Positions 8,615 to 19,500 of a stretch of 64,000 nucleotides of DNA are shown piece after piece (the first letter of the stretch is position 1; every line of letters starts with the position of its first letter). Where the stretch lies: positions 129,677 to 193,676 of the forward strand of contig JACJWI010000006.1 in assembly GCA_020637215.1 (NCBI GenBank), given 5' to 3'. A program made the position numbers and the translations under genes. The notes under the pieces are model-generated. The model was not told the origin of the DNA, did not search any database, and saw nothing but the letters and a program-made list of their open reading frames with translations. This DNA comes from Microthrixaceae bacterium (lineage in GTDB: Bacteria; Actinomycetota; Acidimicrobiia; Acidimicrobiales; Microtrichaceae).

Positions 8615-9963
8615 CGGGTCCCAGTCTGCTCGGCGTCGGGATCCGGTGCCGGGATGTCGCCCCGACGTTCCCGCCAGCGGGCCACCAGCCGGCCTTCGGC
8701 TCCGTTGACGCCCGGACGGTAGTAGCGGGCGTCGGCCAGCTCGTCGGGGAGGTACTGCTGGGCCACCCAGCCTCCGGGGTGGTCGTGCGGGTAGCGGTAG
8801 CCGCGCCCGTGTCCGAGCGACGCCGCACCCTGGTAGTGCGCGTCGCGCAGGTGCGCCGGGACCTCACCGACCGGGCGGCGGCGGACATCGGAGGTGGCCG
8901 CCTCCAGGCCGGCGTACGCGGTGTTGGACTTCGGTGCCAACGCCAGGTGCACCGTGACCTGGGCCAGGTTGATGCGTGCCTCGGGAAGGCCGACGAACTC
9001 GACGGCCCGGGCGGCGGCGTCCGCGATCACCAGGGCGAGCGGGTCGGCCAACCCGACGTCCTCGGACGCGGAGATGACCAGGCGTCGGGCGATGAAGCGG
9101 GCGTCCTCGCCGGCGTCGAGCATCCGGGCCAGCCAGTGCAGGGCGGCGTCGGGGTCCGACCCGCGGATCGACTTGATGAACGCCGAGACCACGTCGAAGT
9201 GGTCGTCGCGCCCGTAGCGGACCGGTGACGCGCCGAGCGCTCCCTCGGCGTCGACGAGCTCGACGTGGACCGCAGTCGCACCCGCGGTGCGGGTCCGGCC
9301 GGCGGCCAGGGCGACCGCGACCTCGAGGCTGGTCAGCAGGTGGCGTCCGTCCCCGCCGCAGCGTTGCACGAGGTGCTCGACAGCGTCGCCGTCCGCGGTG
9401 GCCGACTCGGCGGCCAGACCCCGCTCGGCCAGCGTCGTCAACGCGCCCTGGTCGAGCGCGTGGAGCCGGAACAGCGTCGAGCGGCTCATCAGCGGCGGGT
9501 TGACCTCGAAGTGCGGGTTCTCGGTGGTGGCACCGATGAGCACCACGAGCCCGGTCTCGACCGACGGAAGCAGGGCGTCCTGCTGGGACTTGGTGAACCG
9601 GTGGATCTCGTCGAGGAACAGGATCGTGCCCTGGCCGTGGCCGCCCAGGCGCTGTTCGGCACCGGCGGTGACGTCGCGGATGTCCTTCACCGTGGCGGTC
9701 ACCGCGGACAGCGGGACGAACGCCTTTGACGACGCGGTGGCGATCAGCTGGGCGATCGTGGTCTTGCCGGTGCCGGGCGGCCCCCAGAGGATCACCGAGG
9801 ACAGCCGGTCGGCGTCGACCAGCGCCCGCAGGGGCCGTCCCGCTCCGAGCAGGTGGTCCTGGCCGACGACGTCGTCGAGGGTGCGCGGCCGCAGTCGGTC
9901 GGCCAGCGGGCCGCGGGCGGCCAGCCGGTCCTGCGCCGCGGCGGCGAACAGGTCATCAGCCAT
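8611..9963 (-). CDS. rarA: Replication-associated recombination protein A (AAA+ ATPase)
   Basis: A 450-residue RarA/MgsA/WRNIP1 ATPase that acts at stalled replication forks and is related to clamp-loader subunits and RuvB. An RLRPRTLDDVVGQDHLLG box is at residues 23-40. The Walker A motif (WGPPGTGKTTIAQL) is near 59, Walker B (ILFLDEIHRF) near 117, and sensor 1 (IGATTENPHFEVN) near 146. The C-terminal tetramerisation region includes the family sequence VRYGRDDHFDVVSAFIKSIR and, later, GYRYPHDHPGGWVAQQYLP. Full length. It heads the rarA-DUF948-DUF6167-alaS string. Confidence 0.96.
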   Translation of the reverse strand: MADDLFAAAAQDRLAARGPLADRLRPRTLDDVVGQDHLLGAGRPLRALVDADRLSSVILWGPPGTGKTTIAQLIATASSKAFVPLSAVTATVKDIRDVTAGAEQRLGGHGQGTILFLDEIHRFTKSQQDALLPSVETGLVVLIGATTENPHFEVNPPLMSRSTLFRLHALDQGALTTLAERGLAAESATADGDAVEHLVQRCGGDGRHLLTSLEVAVALAAGRTRTAGATAVHVELVDAEGALGASPVRYGRDDHFDVVSAFIKSIRGSDPDAALHWLARMLDAGEDARFIARRLVISASEDVGLADPLALVIADAAARAVEFVGLPEARINLAQVTVHLALAPKSNTAYAGLEAATSDVRRRPVGEVPAHLRDAHYQGAASLGHGRGYRYPHDHPGGWVAQQYLPDELADARYYRPGVNGAEGRLVARWRERRGDIPAPDPDAEQTGTR

Positions 9964-10006
9964 GGGCGCCGACGCTACCCATGTCCGACGCCATCACCCG
10001 CAGTTG

Positions 10007-10048
10007 CGTGGTGCGTTCCACCGGGATCTCCCCGTGGAACGCACCACG
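10007..10048 (-). terminator. Hairpin downstream of the toroid lipoprotein gene
   Basis: A perfect 15-bp stem (plus-strand left arm CGTGGTGCGTTCCAC at 10007-10021, right arm 10034-10048) with a 12-base loop. It lies 12 bases past the stop of the B12-regulated lipoprotein gene and before rarA, so it probably ends the riboswitch-controlled transcript. There is no T-run, as is usual in high-GC actinobacteria. Confidence 0.7.
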
Positions 10049-10059
10049 AGAGTCCCGGA

Positions 10060-11130
10060 CTACGGGACGAGGGCCTGGGGCCAGGTCTCGTCGAACAGGG
10101 CGGTCACCGAGTCGAACGTCGCCATGATCGACGGGACGGCCGGGCTGGCGTCCCACGGCCACTGGTAGACGAACGCGCCGTGGTTCGCGACGGGGGCGGT
10201 CCCGCCGATCTGGAAGCTGCGCAGCGTGGCGTAGGCCGTCGCGTCGGGGACGTGGCCGAGGGCCTCCAGCGCGGCGATCACCAGTCCGGTCGAGTCCGCG
10301 TCCGACGGCGTCGTCGGCGCGGGCGGGAAGGAACCCCAACCGCCGTCGGTGCCGCGCACCGACTGGAACCAGGCGGTCGGGTCGACCGGGGCGGTGGCGC
10401 CGATCGCGGTCAGGCCCAGGGTGGCCATCGCTGCCGCGTTGGAGTCCTTGTAGGTCCACGTCGCGGGATCCTCGACGCACGGGGCGGACGTGTCGGCCCG
10501 GTAGGCCATCCACGAGCCGTCGGCGCACTGCTGATCGAGGAGCCACGCGACCGCGGGCAGGTCGGCCAGGCTCTGACCCGTGCCCGGGGTGATCGACGCC
10601 GGGCGCGGCGTCACCACCGACAACGCGGCGAGGGCCAGGCCTTGGCGGTACACGCCGTCGTAGAGCGGGGACTGGGCGCCGAACCGACCGTCGACGCCGA
10701 CGGTGGCCTCGAGCCGGGCGACCAGGTCCAGACCGGCGAACGCCCGCGGGTTCCCGCCGGTGGCGACCACTGCGAGGATGATGCGGGCCAGGTTGCCGGG
10801 CACGTCGTTGGTGCCGTCGGTGATGGCGGCCGGGGTGTCGGCCTCGAGGCGGGCCAGGCGGTCGGCCTGCTGGGCTTGACCGACGCCCAGGGCGTCGAGG
10901 TCCGCGATCGCCTCGGCCGCGCTCACCGCGCTCTCACCGCCGAAGGGGCCGGGGAACGCGTGGCCAGCGGTGAACTGGGCGTTCATCCAGACCCCGGCGT
11001 TGTGCGCCGCGGCCTGGTTCGGGGTCGGCGGAGTGGGCTCCGGCGCGCACGCCGAGGCGACCAGGCCGAGACCGAGGGTCAGGGCGAGGGCGCCGCGGCG
11101 CAGGGCCCGGGCGGAACGGAAGGTGGTCAT
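10060..11130 (-). CDS. Secreted lipoprotein with alpha/alpha-toroid (prenyltransferase/intrinsic-factor-like) fold
   Basis: A 356-residue exported protein. It has a lipoprotein signal (basic MTTFRSARALRRG, hydrophobic ALALTLGLGLVAS, lipobox ASAC with Cys at 28). The mature part has repeated helical segments with Gly/Trp turns (RFGAQSPLYDGVYRQGLAL, DGSWMAYR, DGGWGSFPPAPTTPSDADST) of the kind seen in squalene-cyclase/prenyltransferase repeats and in the N-terminal domain of transcobalamin and intrinsic factor. It lacks the DXDD motif of cyclases, so a binding role is more likely than catalysis. SD GAGGAG lies 9 bases before the ATG. It is second in a two-gene unit behind a cobalamin riboswitch, so it is inferred to be a surface B12-capture protein. 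Confidence 0.75.
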   Translation of the reverse strand: MTTFRSARALRRGALALTLGLGLVASACAPEPTPPTPNQAAAHNAGVWMNAQFTAGHAFPGPFGGESAVSAAEAIADLDALGVGQAQQADRLARLEADTPAAITDGTNDVPGNLARIILAVVATGGNPRAFAGLDLVARLEATVGVDGRFGAQSPLYDGVYRQGLALAALSVVTPRPASITPGTGQSLADLPAVAWLLDQQCADGSWMAYRADTSAPCVEDPATWTYKDSNAAAMATLGLTAIGATAPVDPTAWFQSVRGTDGGWGSFPPAPTTPSDADSTGLVIAALEALGHVPDATAYATLRSFQIGGTAPVANHGAFVYQWPWDASPAVPSIMATFDSVTALFDETWPQALVP

Positions 11131-11226
11131 GGGTGGTTGCTCCTCAGCTGTTCGTGGTGGTCTGGGTCCTGCGTCGACCGGGAACCGGCCGGCGGGCGCA
11201 GGATGTCGGCTGTCCGGTCGTGGCGA

Positions 11227-11760
11227 TCAGGGGACGATCGGGCCGGAGGTGCCGACGCGGGGCGGAACGGCGGTGCCGGCGCTGAACGCGGCGAAGCGCC
11301 AGCCCTCGACCGCTCCGGCCGGGATGGCGTTGGCCGCAGCGCCGACCGTCGAGTACGACCAGGGCGCTCCGGCGGTGGCGGCCTTCCAGTAGGACCAGTA
11401 GCCGCCGGTGGTCCAGCAGTACGGGTAGCCCTGGGTCGGCAGGCCGTCGATCTTGCAGACGCCACCGGTGATCGGGCCGGGATCGACCGGCAGGTTGACC
11501 GCGGCGAGCGCGCCGGTGCCGCTGGGCTGGGCACCCAAGGCGCAGCGGACCACGACCCGGTCCTGGAGGGGGGCGAAGTCGACGACGACGGTGACGCCCT
11601 CGTCGGCTGCGCAGCGACCCTCCTTGTAGGTCTGCCCCGGAGTCGTCGGCCCGGTCGGGGGCGCGCACGCCGAAAGGAGCACGACCGCGACGGCCGCGAG
11701 GGCGGCGCCGACGAACCGGACGCGGCGCGAGCCTGAGATGGTCGACTGCGGTGTGGTCAT
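11227..11760 (-). CDS. Small secreted lipoprotein of the cobalamin regulon (DUF4430-like beta domain)
   Basis: A 177-residue lipoprotein. The ATG at 11760 has a GGAGG 8 bases upstream. The signal is SRRVRFVGAALAAVAVVLLS with lipobox LLSAC. The mature part reads GVTVVVDFAPLQDRVVVRC, then GVCKIDGLPTQGYPYC, then the aromatic block YWSYWKAATAGAPWSYSTVG and AGAVEGWRF. From memory of the family, this VTVVVDF/YWSYW/VEGW pattern belongs to actinobacterial secreted proteins encoded behind B12 riboswitches, and it resembles the C-terminal (DUF4430) domain of animal B12 carriers. Four cysteines in the mature part could pair. It is the first gene after the riboswitch and is followed by the toroid lipoprotein 96 bases on. 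Confidence 0.75.
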   Translation of the reverse strand: MTTPQSTISGSRRVRFVGAALAAVAVVLLSACAPPTGPTTPGQTYKEGRCAADEGVTVVVDFAPLQDRVVVRCALGAQPSGTGALAAVNLPVDPGPITGGVCKIDGLPTQGYPYCWTTGGYWSYWKAATAGAPWSYSTVGAAANAIPAGAVEGWRFAAFSAGTAVPPRVGTSGPIVP

Positions 11761-11834
11761 CCTGATCGCCTCCGGCGTCGGTCGACGCGGACGGCGGATC
11801 GGATCCGACGGGTCGAGGACCCGGCAGATGCTCC

Positions 11835-11995
11835 ACCCGCAGTCCACGACGGGTCTCTTCGAGCTCGTCGCCGGGCGGGTGCTCCGACTCGTGCGACGAA
11901 TGGCCGACCGGCCGTTCGTCGCACCCACGGTTGCGGGACAGTGCCGGATTCGGACCGGCTTTCCCCGATGGGCGACGTGTGGCGGCGACCCTAGC
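11835..11995 (-). promoter_or_regulatory. Cobalamin (B12) riboswitch
   Basis: The minus strand contains the conserved core of the class: GGGGAAAGCCGGTCCGAA, then TCCGGCACTG, then TCCCGCAACCGT (plus-strand 11927-11966). A variable hairpin with perfect 10-bp arms follows (11891-11900 with 11915-11924), then a B12-box-like GTCGGAGCACCCGCC near 11869-11890. It lies between the aspS stop and the start of the small lipoprotein, about 75-110 bases ahead of the ATG. The SD GGAGG before the ATG, or the short GGGTC-CTC-GACCC hairpin between, could be the control point. The outer boundaries are estimates; the core is unmistakable. Confidence 0.93.
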
Positions 11996-12055
11996 CGCGC
12001 TCCGATCCTGCCCGCACCTCCGGGCCTGGCGATCCCGTGCTCCGGCTGGGCGGGC

Positions 12056-13857
<1,802 letters not shown>

Positions 13858-13861
<4 letters not shown>

Positions 13862-15123
13862 AGGTGGGTCCTCAGGTCGTCGATCAGGTGGTCACGGGCG
13901 ACGCGGCGCTGCTCGCCGCCCTCTCGGAGGTCGCGGACGGTCACCTCGCCGGCGTCGAGCTCGTCGCTGCCGACCAGCAGGGCGAAGCGGGCGCCTGAAC
14001 GGTCCGCGGCCTTCATCTGGGCCTTCATCGAACCGGCCCCGAAGCGACGGTCCGCGGACAGCCCGGCGGCCCGCAGGGCGTGGGTGAGGTCGCGGGCGGC
14101 GTCGCCGCCGACCAGGTCGACCACGAAGGCGTCGAGTGCGCGTGCAGGGGCCGGGAACACGCCTTCGGCGTCGCAGGCCAGCAGCGTCCGGTCCACGCCG
14201 AGGGCGAACCCGATGCCGTCGGTGGGCGGGCCGCCCAGGTCCTCGGCCAACCGGTCGTAGCGGCCGCCGCCGCCGATCGCGTTCTGGGCCGAGTCGAGCG
14301 AGTCGGCCACGTACTCGAAGGTGGTGCGCCGGTAGTAGTCCAGTCCCCGCACCAGCCGGTCCTCGACGGTGTACGGGATGCGAAGCGCGTCGAGCCCGGC
14401 GAGGACGCGGGCGAAGTGCGCGGCGGACTCATCGGAGAGGTGATCCGCCACACGGGGGGCGTCCGCGACGACGGCGCGGTCCTCGGGGCGCTTGGAGTCG
14501 AGGACCCTCAACGGGTTGCGGCCCAGGGTCTCGAGCGCCTTCTCGGACAGGTCGCCCCGCCGGGACTCGAGGTGGCTGCGAACGGCCTCGCTGTAGCGGG
14601 CCCGATCGGCGTGCTCGCCCAGGCTGTTGACGAGCAGGCGGACGTCGCGGAGACCCAGGCGCTCGAAGAACCGCCACCCGAGGGCGATGACCTCGACGTC
14701 CAGGTCGGGGTCGTCCACCCCGAGGACCTCGACGCCGACCTGGTCGAAGGACCGGTAGCGCCCCTTCTGCGGGCGTTCGTGGCGGAAGTTGCTGCCCGAG
14801 TACCAGACCTTCCAGGGCAGAACCGGCGAGTGCTGGACGAAGGCCCGGACCGCGCCCGCGGTCATCTCGGGGCGCAGGGCGATGCGCGACCCGTCCTTGT
14901 CGACGAAGTCGTACATCTCCTTGGTGACCACGTCGGTGGCCTCGCCGACACGCAGGAAGACGCCCAGGTCCTCGACCAGGGGCAGCACGAGCTCCTGGTA
15001 GGCGGCGGCTTCGACCACGTCGGCGAACTGACCGACCAGCACACGGCGACGCGACGACTCCGGCGCCAGGACGTCGCGCATTCCGGTGAGGGCACGGAAT
15101 CCGTGCGGGGGCGCGTCGGTCAC
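13858..15123 (-). CDS. hisS: Histidyl-tRNA synthetase
   Basis: A 421-residue class II synthetase. The GTG at 15123 gives an N-terminus of VTDAPPHGFRALTGMRDVL, matching the family start; a longer open frame upstream is not needed. Motif 2 (WYSGSNFRHERPQKGRYRSF) lies around residue 110, the histidine-specific RLVRGLDYYRRTTFEY near 260 and GGGRYDRLAEDLGG near 285. The C-terminal anticodon domain ends at RDHLIDDLRTHL. It overlaps aspS by 4 bases. Confidence 0.97.
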
Positions 15124-15188
15124 GGCCGGCGAGGTTACCGGAGCGGGCCCGCCGCTCCGGAACCGGTTCGGGCGCCCTCGAGGCGTCG

Positions 15189-16433
15189 TCAGGTCTTCAC
15201 CACCGCCCGCACCTGGGTGAGCAGATCGTCCTCCTGGCGGTGGTAGAGGGTCGGCAGTCCGGTGGCCTGCTGGTGCGCATCCGCGATCCACTCCATGATG
15301 CGGTGGCAGTCGTCCTTCTGGCGGACCCGCGTGAGCGAACCGACCTCGAGCGCCGGGTGCGTCGGGTCGAGCGACACGGCGATGGGCAGCACGAAGCGGC
15401 AGCCGAGCATCATGTTCATGGTGCCGTCGTAGAGCGGCTGCAGGTGGACCGTCTCGGCGGTGTCGTCGGGTTCGGCGCCGCGCATCTGACGCCACTGCGC
15501 CTTGATCTTCTGCACCATCTCGACCGCGACCGACAGGTCCTGGCTGCCGCTGGCGGCCATGGCGAGGATCTGGCCGCCCTCCGAGAGCTGCAGGTCGAGC
15601 TCGTGGCGCATCAGCTGGTTGTTGGCCCGGGCGAGGGCGGGGTCGAGCTTGGACCGACGTCGCGAGTGGGTCTGGGGTACCGACAGGAACGTCCGGGCGC
15701 CGACCTGCAGCACCTGCATGGCCGGCACGTTGAACGCCATGCGGGTGGTGACCATGCGGCTGACCAGGACGTTGAACCGATCGGCCAGGTCGTCCACCTC
15801 GATCTGCTCACCCAGCACCCCGTAGGTGCGGCCGGCCGAGCACATCGCGTCGATCATGGCGCCGCCGACCAGAGCGATGTCGATGATCTGGCCGTGGTTG
15901 GTCACCACCGCGACGTTCGCGCCCTCGTTGAAAACGAGCTGGTACACCGCGTCCAGGCGCTCGGCCACGACCGGGTCCCGGAACCGGCCGAGCAGCCACG
16001 GGAAGTCGGGGTACGCCGCGTTGGCGAAGAGCTCGATCGTGTCGGTGTTGGCCGGGCGGGGGTCGACCACCACGCAGGTCGGGTCGTGGAAGTCCAGGTT
16101 GGACCGGTACGGCAGGGGTTCGAGCACCGCGTGGTGTCCCTGGCGGGCCAGGCCCGACAGCGCCTTGTAGTAGGCGACGGGATCGGTGGAGGCCAGCAGG
16201 TCGCGGGCGTCCTGGACCGGCGATCCCGATGTGGTCACGACAGCACCGCCGTCGGCACCGCCGTCGTCGTCGACCGGAGCGTGGCCGGCATCGCTCTCAA
16301 CCAGGTGGAGCTCGGTCCGTTCCGGCTCGATCGGCTCGGTGCGCTCAGCCTTGCGGCCGCCCTTGGAGCGGGTGGCCTTGGGCCTCTCGGGCTTGGCTCG
16401 ATCGGCCTTGGATCGTTCGGGGCGTGGGCTCAC
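15189..16433 (-). CDS. Unknown protein with basic N-terminal tail and HX4D acyltransferase-like motif
   Basis: A 414-residue protein not recognised by name. Residues 1-45 are Lys/Arg/Pro-rich and probably disordered. An ordered domain begins near residue 75. It includes VAVVTNHGQIIDIALVGGAM, which contains an NHX4D motif like motif I of glycerolipid acyltransferases (PlsC/PlsB). A later CRFVLPIAVSLDPTHP resembles the hydrophobic block IV of the same families. Motif III (EGTR-like) is not obvious. The protein ends with a helical KDDCHRIMEWIADAHQQATG region. No membrane helix or signal is present. It stands alone, 65 bases upstream of hisS in transcription order. An acyltransferase fold is a hypothesis from motifs only. 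Confidence 0.6.
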   Translation of the reverse strand: MSPRPERSKADRAKPERPKATRSKGGRKAERTEPIEPERTELHLVESDAGHAPVDDDGGADGGAVVTTSGSPVQDARDLLASTDPVAYYKALSGLARQGHHAVLEPLPYRSNLDFHDPTCVVVDPRPANTDTIELFANAAYPDFPWLLGRFRDPVVAERLDAVYQLVFNEGANVAVVTNHGQIIDIALVGGAMIDAMCSAGRTYGVLGEQIEVDDLADRFNVLVSRMVTTRMAFNVPAMQVLQVGARTFLSVPQTHSRRRSKLDPALARANNQLMRHELDLQLSEGGQILAMAASGSQDLSVAVEMVQKIKAQWRQMRGAEPDDTAETVHLQPLYDGTMNMMLGCRFVLPIAVSLDPTHPALEVGSLTRVRQKDDCHRIMEWIADAHQQATGLPTLYHRQEDDLLTQVRAVVKT

Positions 16434-16482
16434 GCCGCCATTCTGCTCCCACCGGCGCCGGACTCGCGCCCGAACGCGGTTC

Positions 16483-16522
16483 GGGCCGCCGTCCCGTCCG
16501 CCGAGGCGGGGGACGACGGCCC
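16483..16522 (-). terminator. GC-rich hairpin after the PKD/MopE gene
   Basis: Arms 16483-16495 (GGGCCGCCGTCCC) and 16510-16522 pair over 13 bp with one mismatch, around a 14-base loop. It lies 25 bases beyond the stop of the large frameshifted gene, in the right place for a rho-independent-like terminator without a T-tract. Confidence 0.5.
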
Positions 16523-16547
16523 GATGGGTCGTCAGGGATTCAGACGG

Positions 16548-19500
16548 TCAGAACGACGCCTGCTTGGCCGCGGTGCCCGCCGCTCCGGCGTTGCCACCGG
16601 GCGCTGCGCCGCCGCTGCCTGCGGAACCGATGGTGACCTGGCTGCCCAGGTCGCCCCCGAATGTGATGGACCCGGTGCCGACCTTGGCCATGGCGACCGA
16701 CGGACCGCCGACGCCACCGCCGCCGGTGCCGCCCTTGCCGCCGTTGCCGCCGCCGCCGCCACCGCCGGCACCGCCGGAGGCCGCGTTGCAGCAGGTGCCG
16801 GCTGCGCCGTTGGTGCCAGCGGCTCCAGCACTACCGGGGGCGCCGCCGTTGCCGCCGGAACCCGGGGAACCGGTGCAGCAGTCGGCGATGATTCCGTTGC
16901 CACCCTTGCCGCCGGTACCACCCGAAGCACCGTTCTGGCCAGCGGCCCCGGCCCCGCCGTTGCCGCCGTTGGCCGCGGTGAGGGTGGTGTTGGCGTCGAT
17001 GGTCACCGTCGAGTTGTGGCTGTAGACGGCGAACGATCCGCCGCCGTTGGTGCCGGCGGTGCCACCGGCACCACCCTGGCCACCGCCGCCGCCCTTGGCT
17101 CCGGAACCGCCGCCGGCCCACTGACCAGCGCACAGGCCAGCTGTCACAGGCGGCAGGCCGCCGCCGCCACCGCCGCCACCACCGCCGCCGGTTCCGGCGG
17201 TGCCGCCGTTGGTCAGGGCGACCGGAGCGAAGGTCGCTCCGAACACCGCGCTACCAGCCGAGCCGTTGGCACCGGCGGCACCGGCCGCACCGGGCTGGCC
17301 GCCCGAGCCGCCGCCGCCGCTGTAGTTGCTGTTCGACTTGCAGTTGTCGCATCCGGCCGCGCCGCCCGCACCGCCGTTGACCCCGGCTGCACCGTTGCCG
17401 CCGGGTTCTGGCCCTGGCCGCCGTTGCCGCCGTTATTTGCCGCCGTAGCCGACGCCGCCTCCGGTGGCGCCAGGCGGAACCTGGTGCTGGTCGCCGGGGG
17501 TGGCGCCGTTGGCGCCGTTGGTGCCGGCGGTCAGGGCACCTGACGGCGTCGAGCCGCTGGTGCCGGCGATGCCGGCCGAGGCCGAGATGTCAGAGCTCTG
17601 GACGCTTACCGTCGAGCCGGTCGCCCGCACGCCGTAGGCGCTCAGGCCACACCGGACGCCGTCCCCGAAGTGACCGTCAGGCCCTTGAGCGTGGCGGAGG
17701 TACCGGTGATGGCGATGCCGGTGGCGTTGGCGCCGCCGGGACCGTTGACCGTCATGTCGGCCAGGGTGATCGACGTGCTCGACGAGAGCTCACGCCCCGC
17801 TCACCGTGGTCGTGCCGGGCGGGACACGAAGTTCGCTCCGTAGCCGCCGCGGACCGTGACCCCGGTCGCCGGAGTTGAGGGGCGAACAGGCCGTAGGCGG
17901 TGCCGTTGCCGGTGACCAGCACGGCGTGGCGGGACGCACCCGCCTCGGAGATGCCGAAGGCGATCGACTGGCACGGGTTGGCCACGGCCTGGCCGCATCC
18001 GGCCACGTCGCTGCCGCCGGTTCCGGCGACCAGGATGGTGTCGGCGAGCACGCCGTCGACGCCGTCGCAGTTGGAGTCGGTGCCGGAGGCATCGAGGGTG
18101 TCAGCCGCTCCAGGGTAGGTGGAGGCGCTGTTGTCGTTGCAGTCCGCCGGCGGGCTGACGCCGTCGCCGTCGTCGTCGATGTAGACGGTGATCGTCACCG
18201 ACTCGGGTCGGTCGCTCCGTTGTCGTCGGTGACCGTCAACGTCGCCGTGAAGGTCCCAGCGTTCAGGTAGGTCGCCGAGGGGTTCTCGGCGGTCGAGGAG
18301 TTCCGTTGCCGAAGTTCCACGGTAGCCCGTGATGGTGCCGTCACCGTCGGTGGAGCCCGCGGAGCTGAACGCCACGGTCATCCCCAGGCACCGGTCTGCG
18401 GAGCCGCGTTGATCACCGCGGTCGGGCCACGTTGGCGAAGCACCGTCACCGTGGTGGTCGCCGCCGACGAGTCACCGGTGTCGTCGGTGACGGTGAGCTC
18501 GACCACGTAGGTGCCAGGATCGGCGAAGGTGTGGGTCGGGTTTGCCGACGTGGAGGTGACGCCGTCGCCCAGAAGTCCCACAGGTAGCTGGCGATCGTCC
18601 CGTCGGAGTCCGCCGAGCCGCTCGACGAAGCTGACCGGCTTGTCCTCCTTGACCGTCGCCGGCGTGGCCGAGGCCGCAGCCGTCGGCGCCTGGTTCAACG
18701 TGACGGTGATCGTCTGGGTGGTGCTGGCGGTGGCGCCGGCGTTGTCGGTCACCGTCAACGTGGCGAGGTGTAGGTGCCCGCCACCGTGTGGGTGTGCGAG
18801 GTGGCGGCGCCGTTGACCACCGGCGAGCCGTCGCCGAAGTTCCACGACCGGGTGGTGATCGTCCGTCGGAGTCGGTGGAGGTGTCGTTGAAGGCGACGGT
18901 CAGGTTGCGCTTGCCCGAGGTCAGGTTCGCCGTCATCGCCGCCGTGGGCAGGGACGTTCGGGGTCGGTCCGACCTCGATCGAGATCGTGTCGGTGTCAGT
19001 CGCCCCGTTGTCGTCGGTCACGGTCAGGGTCACCGGGTAGGTGCCCTGGGTCGGGAACGTGTGGCTGGCCGTGGCGGAGCTCGAGGTGATCCCGCCGCCG
19101 AAGTTCCAGAAGTACGAGGCGATCGTGCCGTCAGAGTCGCTGGAGTTGGTGGCGTCGAAGTTGACCACGAGCGGAGCCGGGCCGGCGGTCACGTTGGAGG
19201 ACGCCACAGCCACCGGAGCCTGGTTGGCGGTGACCACGACGTTCACCGTTGCGGCCGCGGTCGCACCCTTGTCGTCGGTGACGGTCACGGTCGCCGTGTA
19301 GTTGCCCGCAGCGGCGTGGGTGTGCGCCGCGGTGGCGCCGGAGCCGTTGGTGCTGTCGCCGAAGTTCCAGTTGTAGGGAGGCGATGGTGCCGTCGACGTC
19401 GGACGCCGTCGCGGTGAAGGCCACCAGGGCGGGGCCTTGCCGGTGGTGACGTCGGCCGAGGCGGAGACCGTCAGGGGGCCTGGTTCGCGTTGACGGTGAC

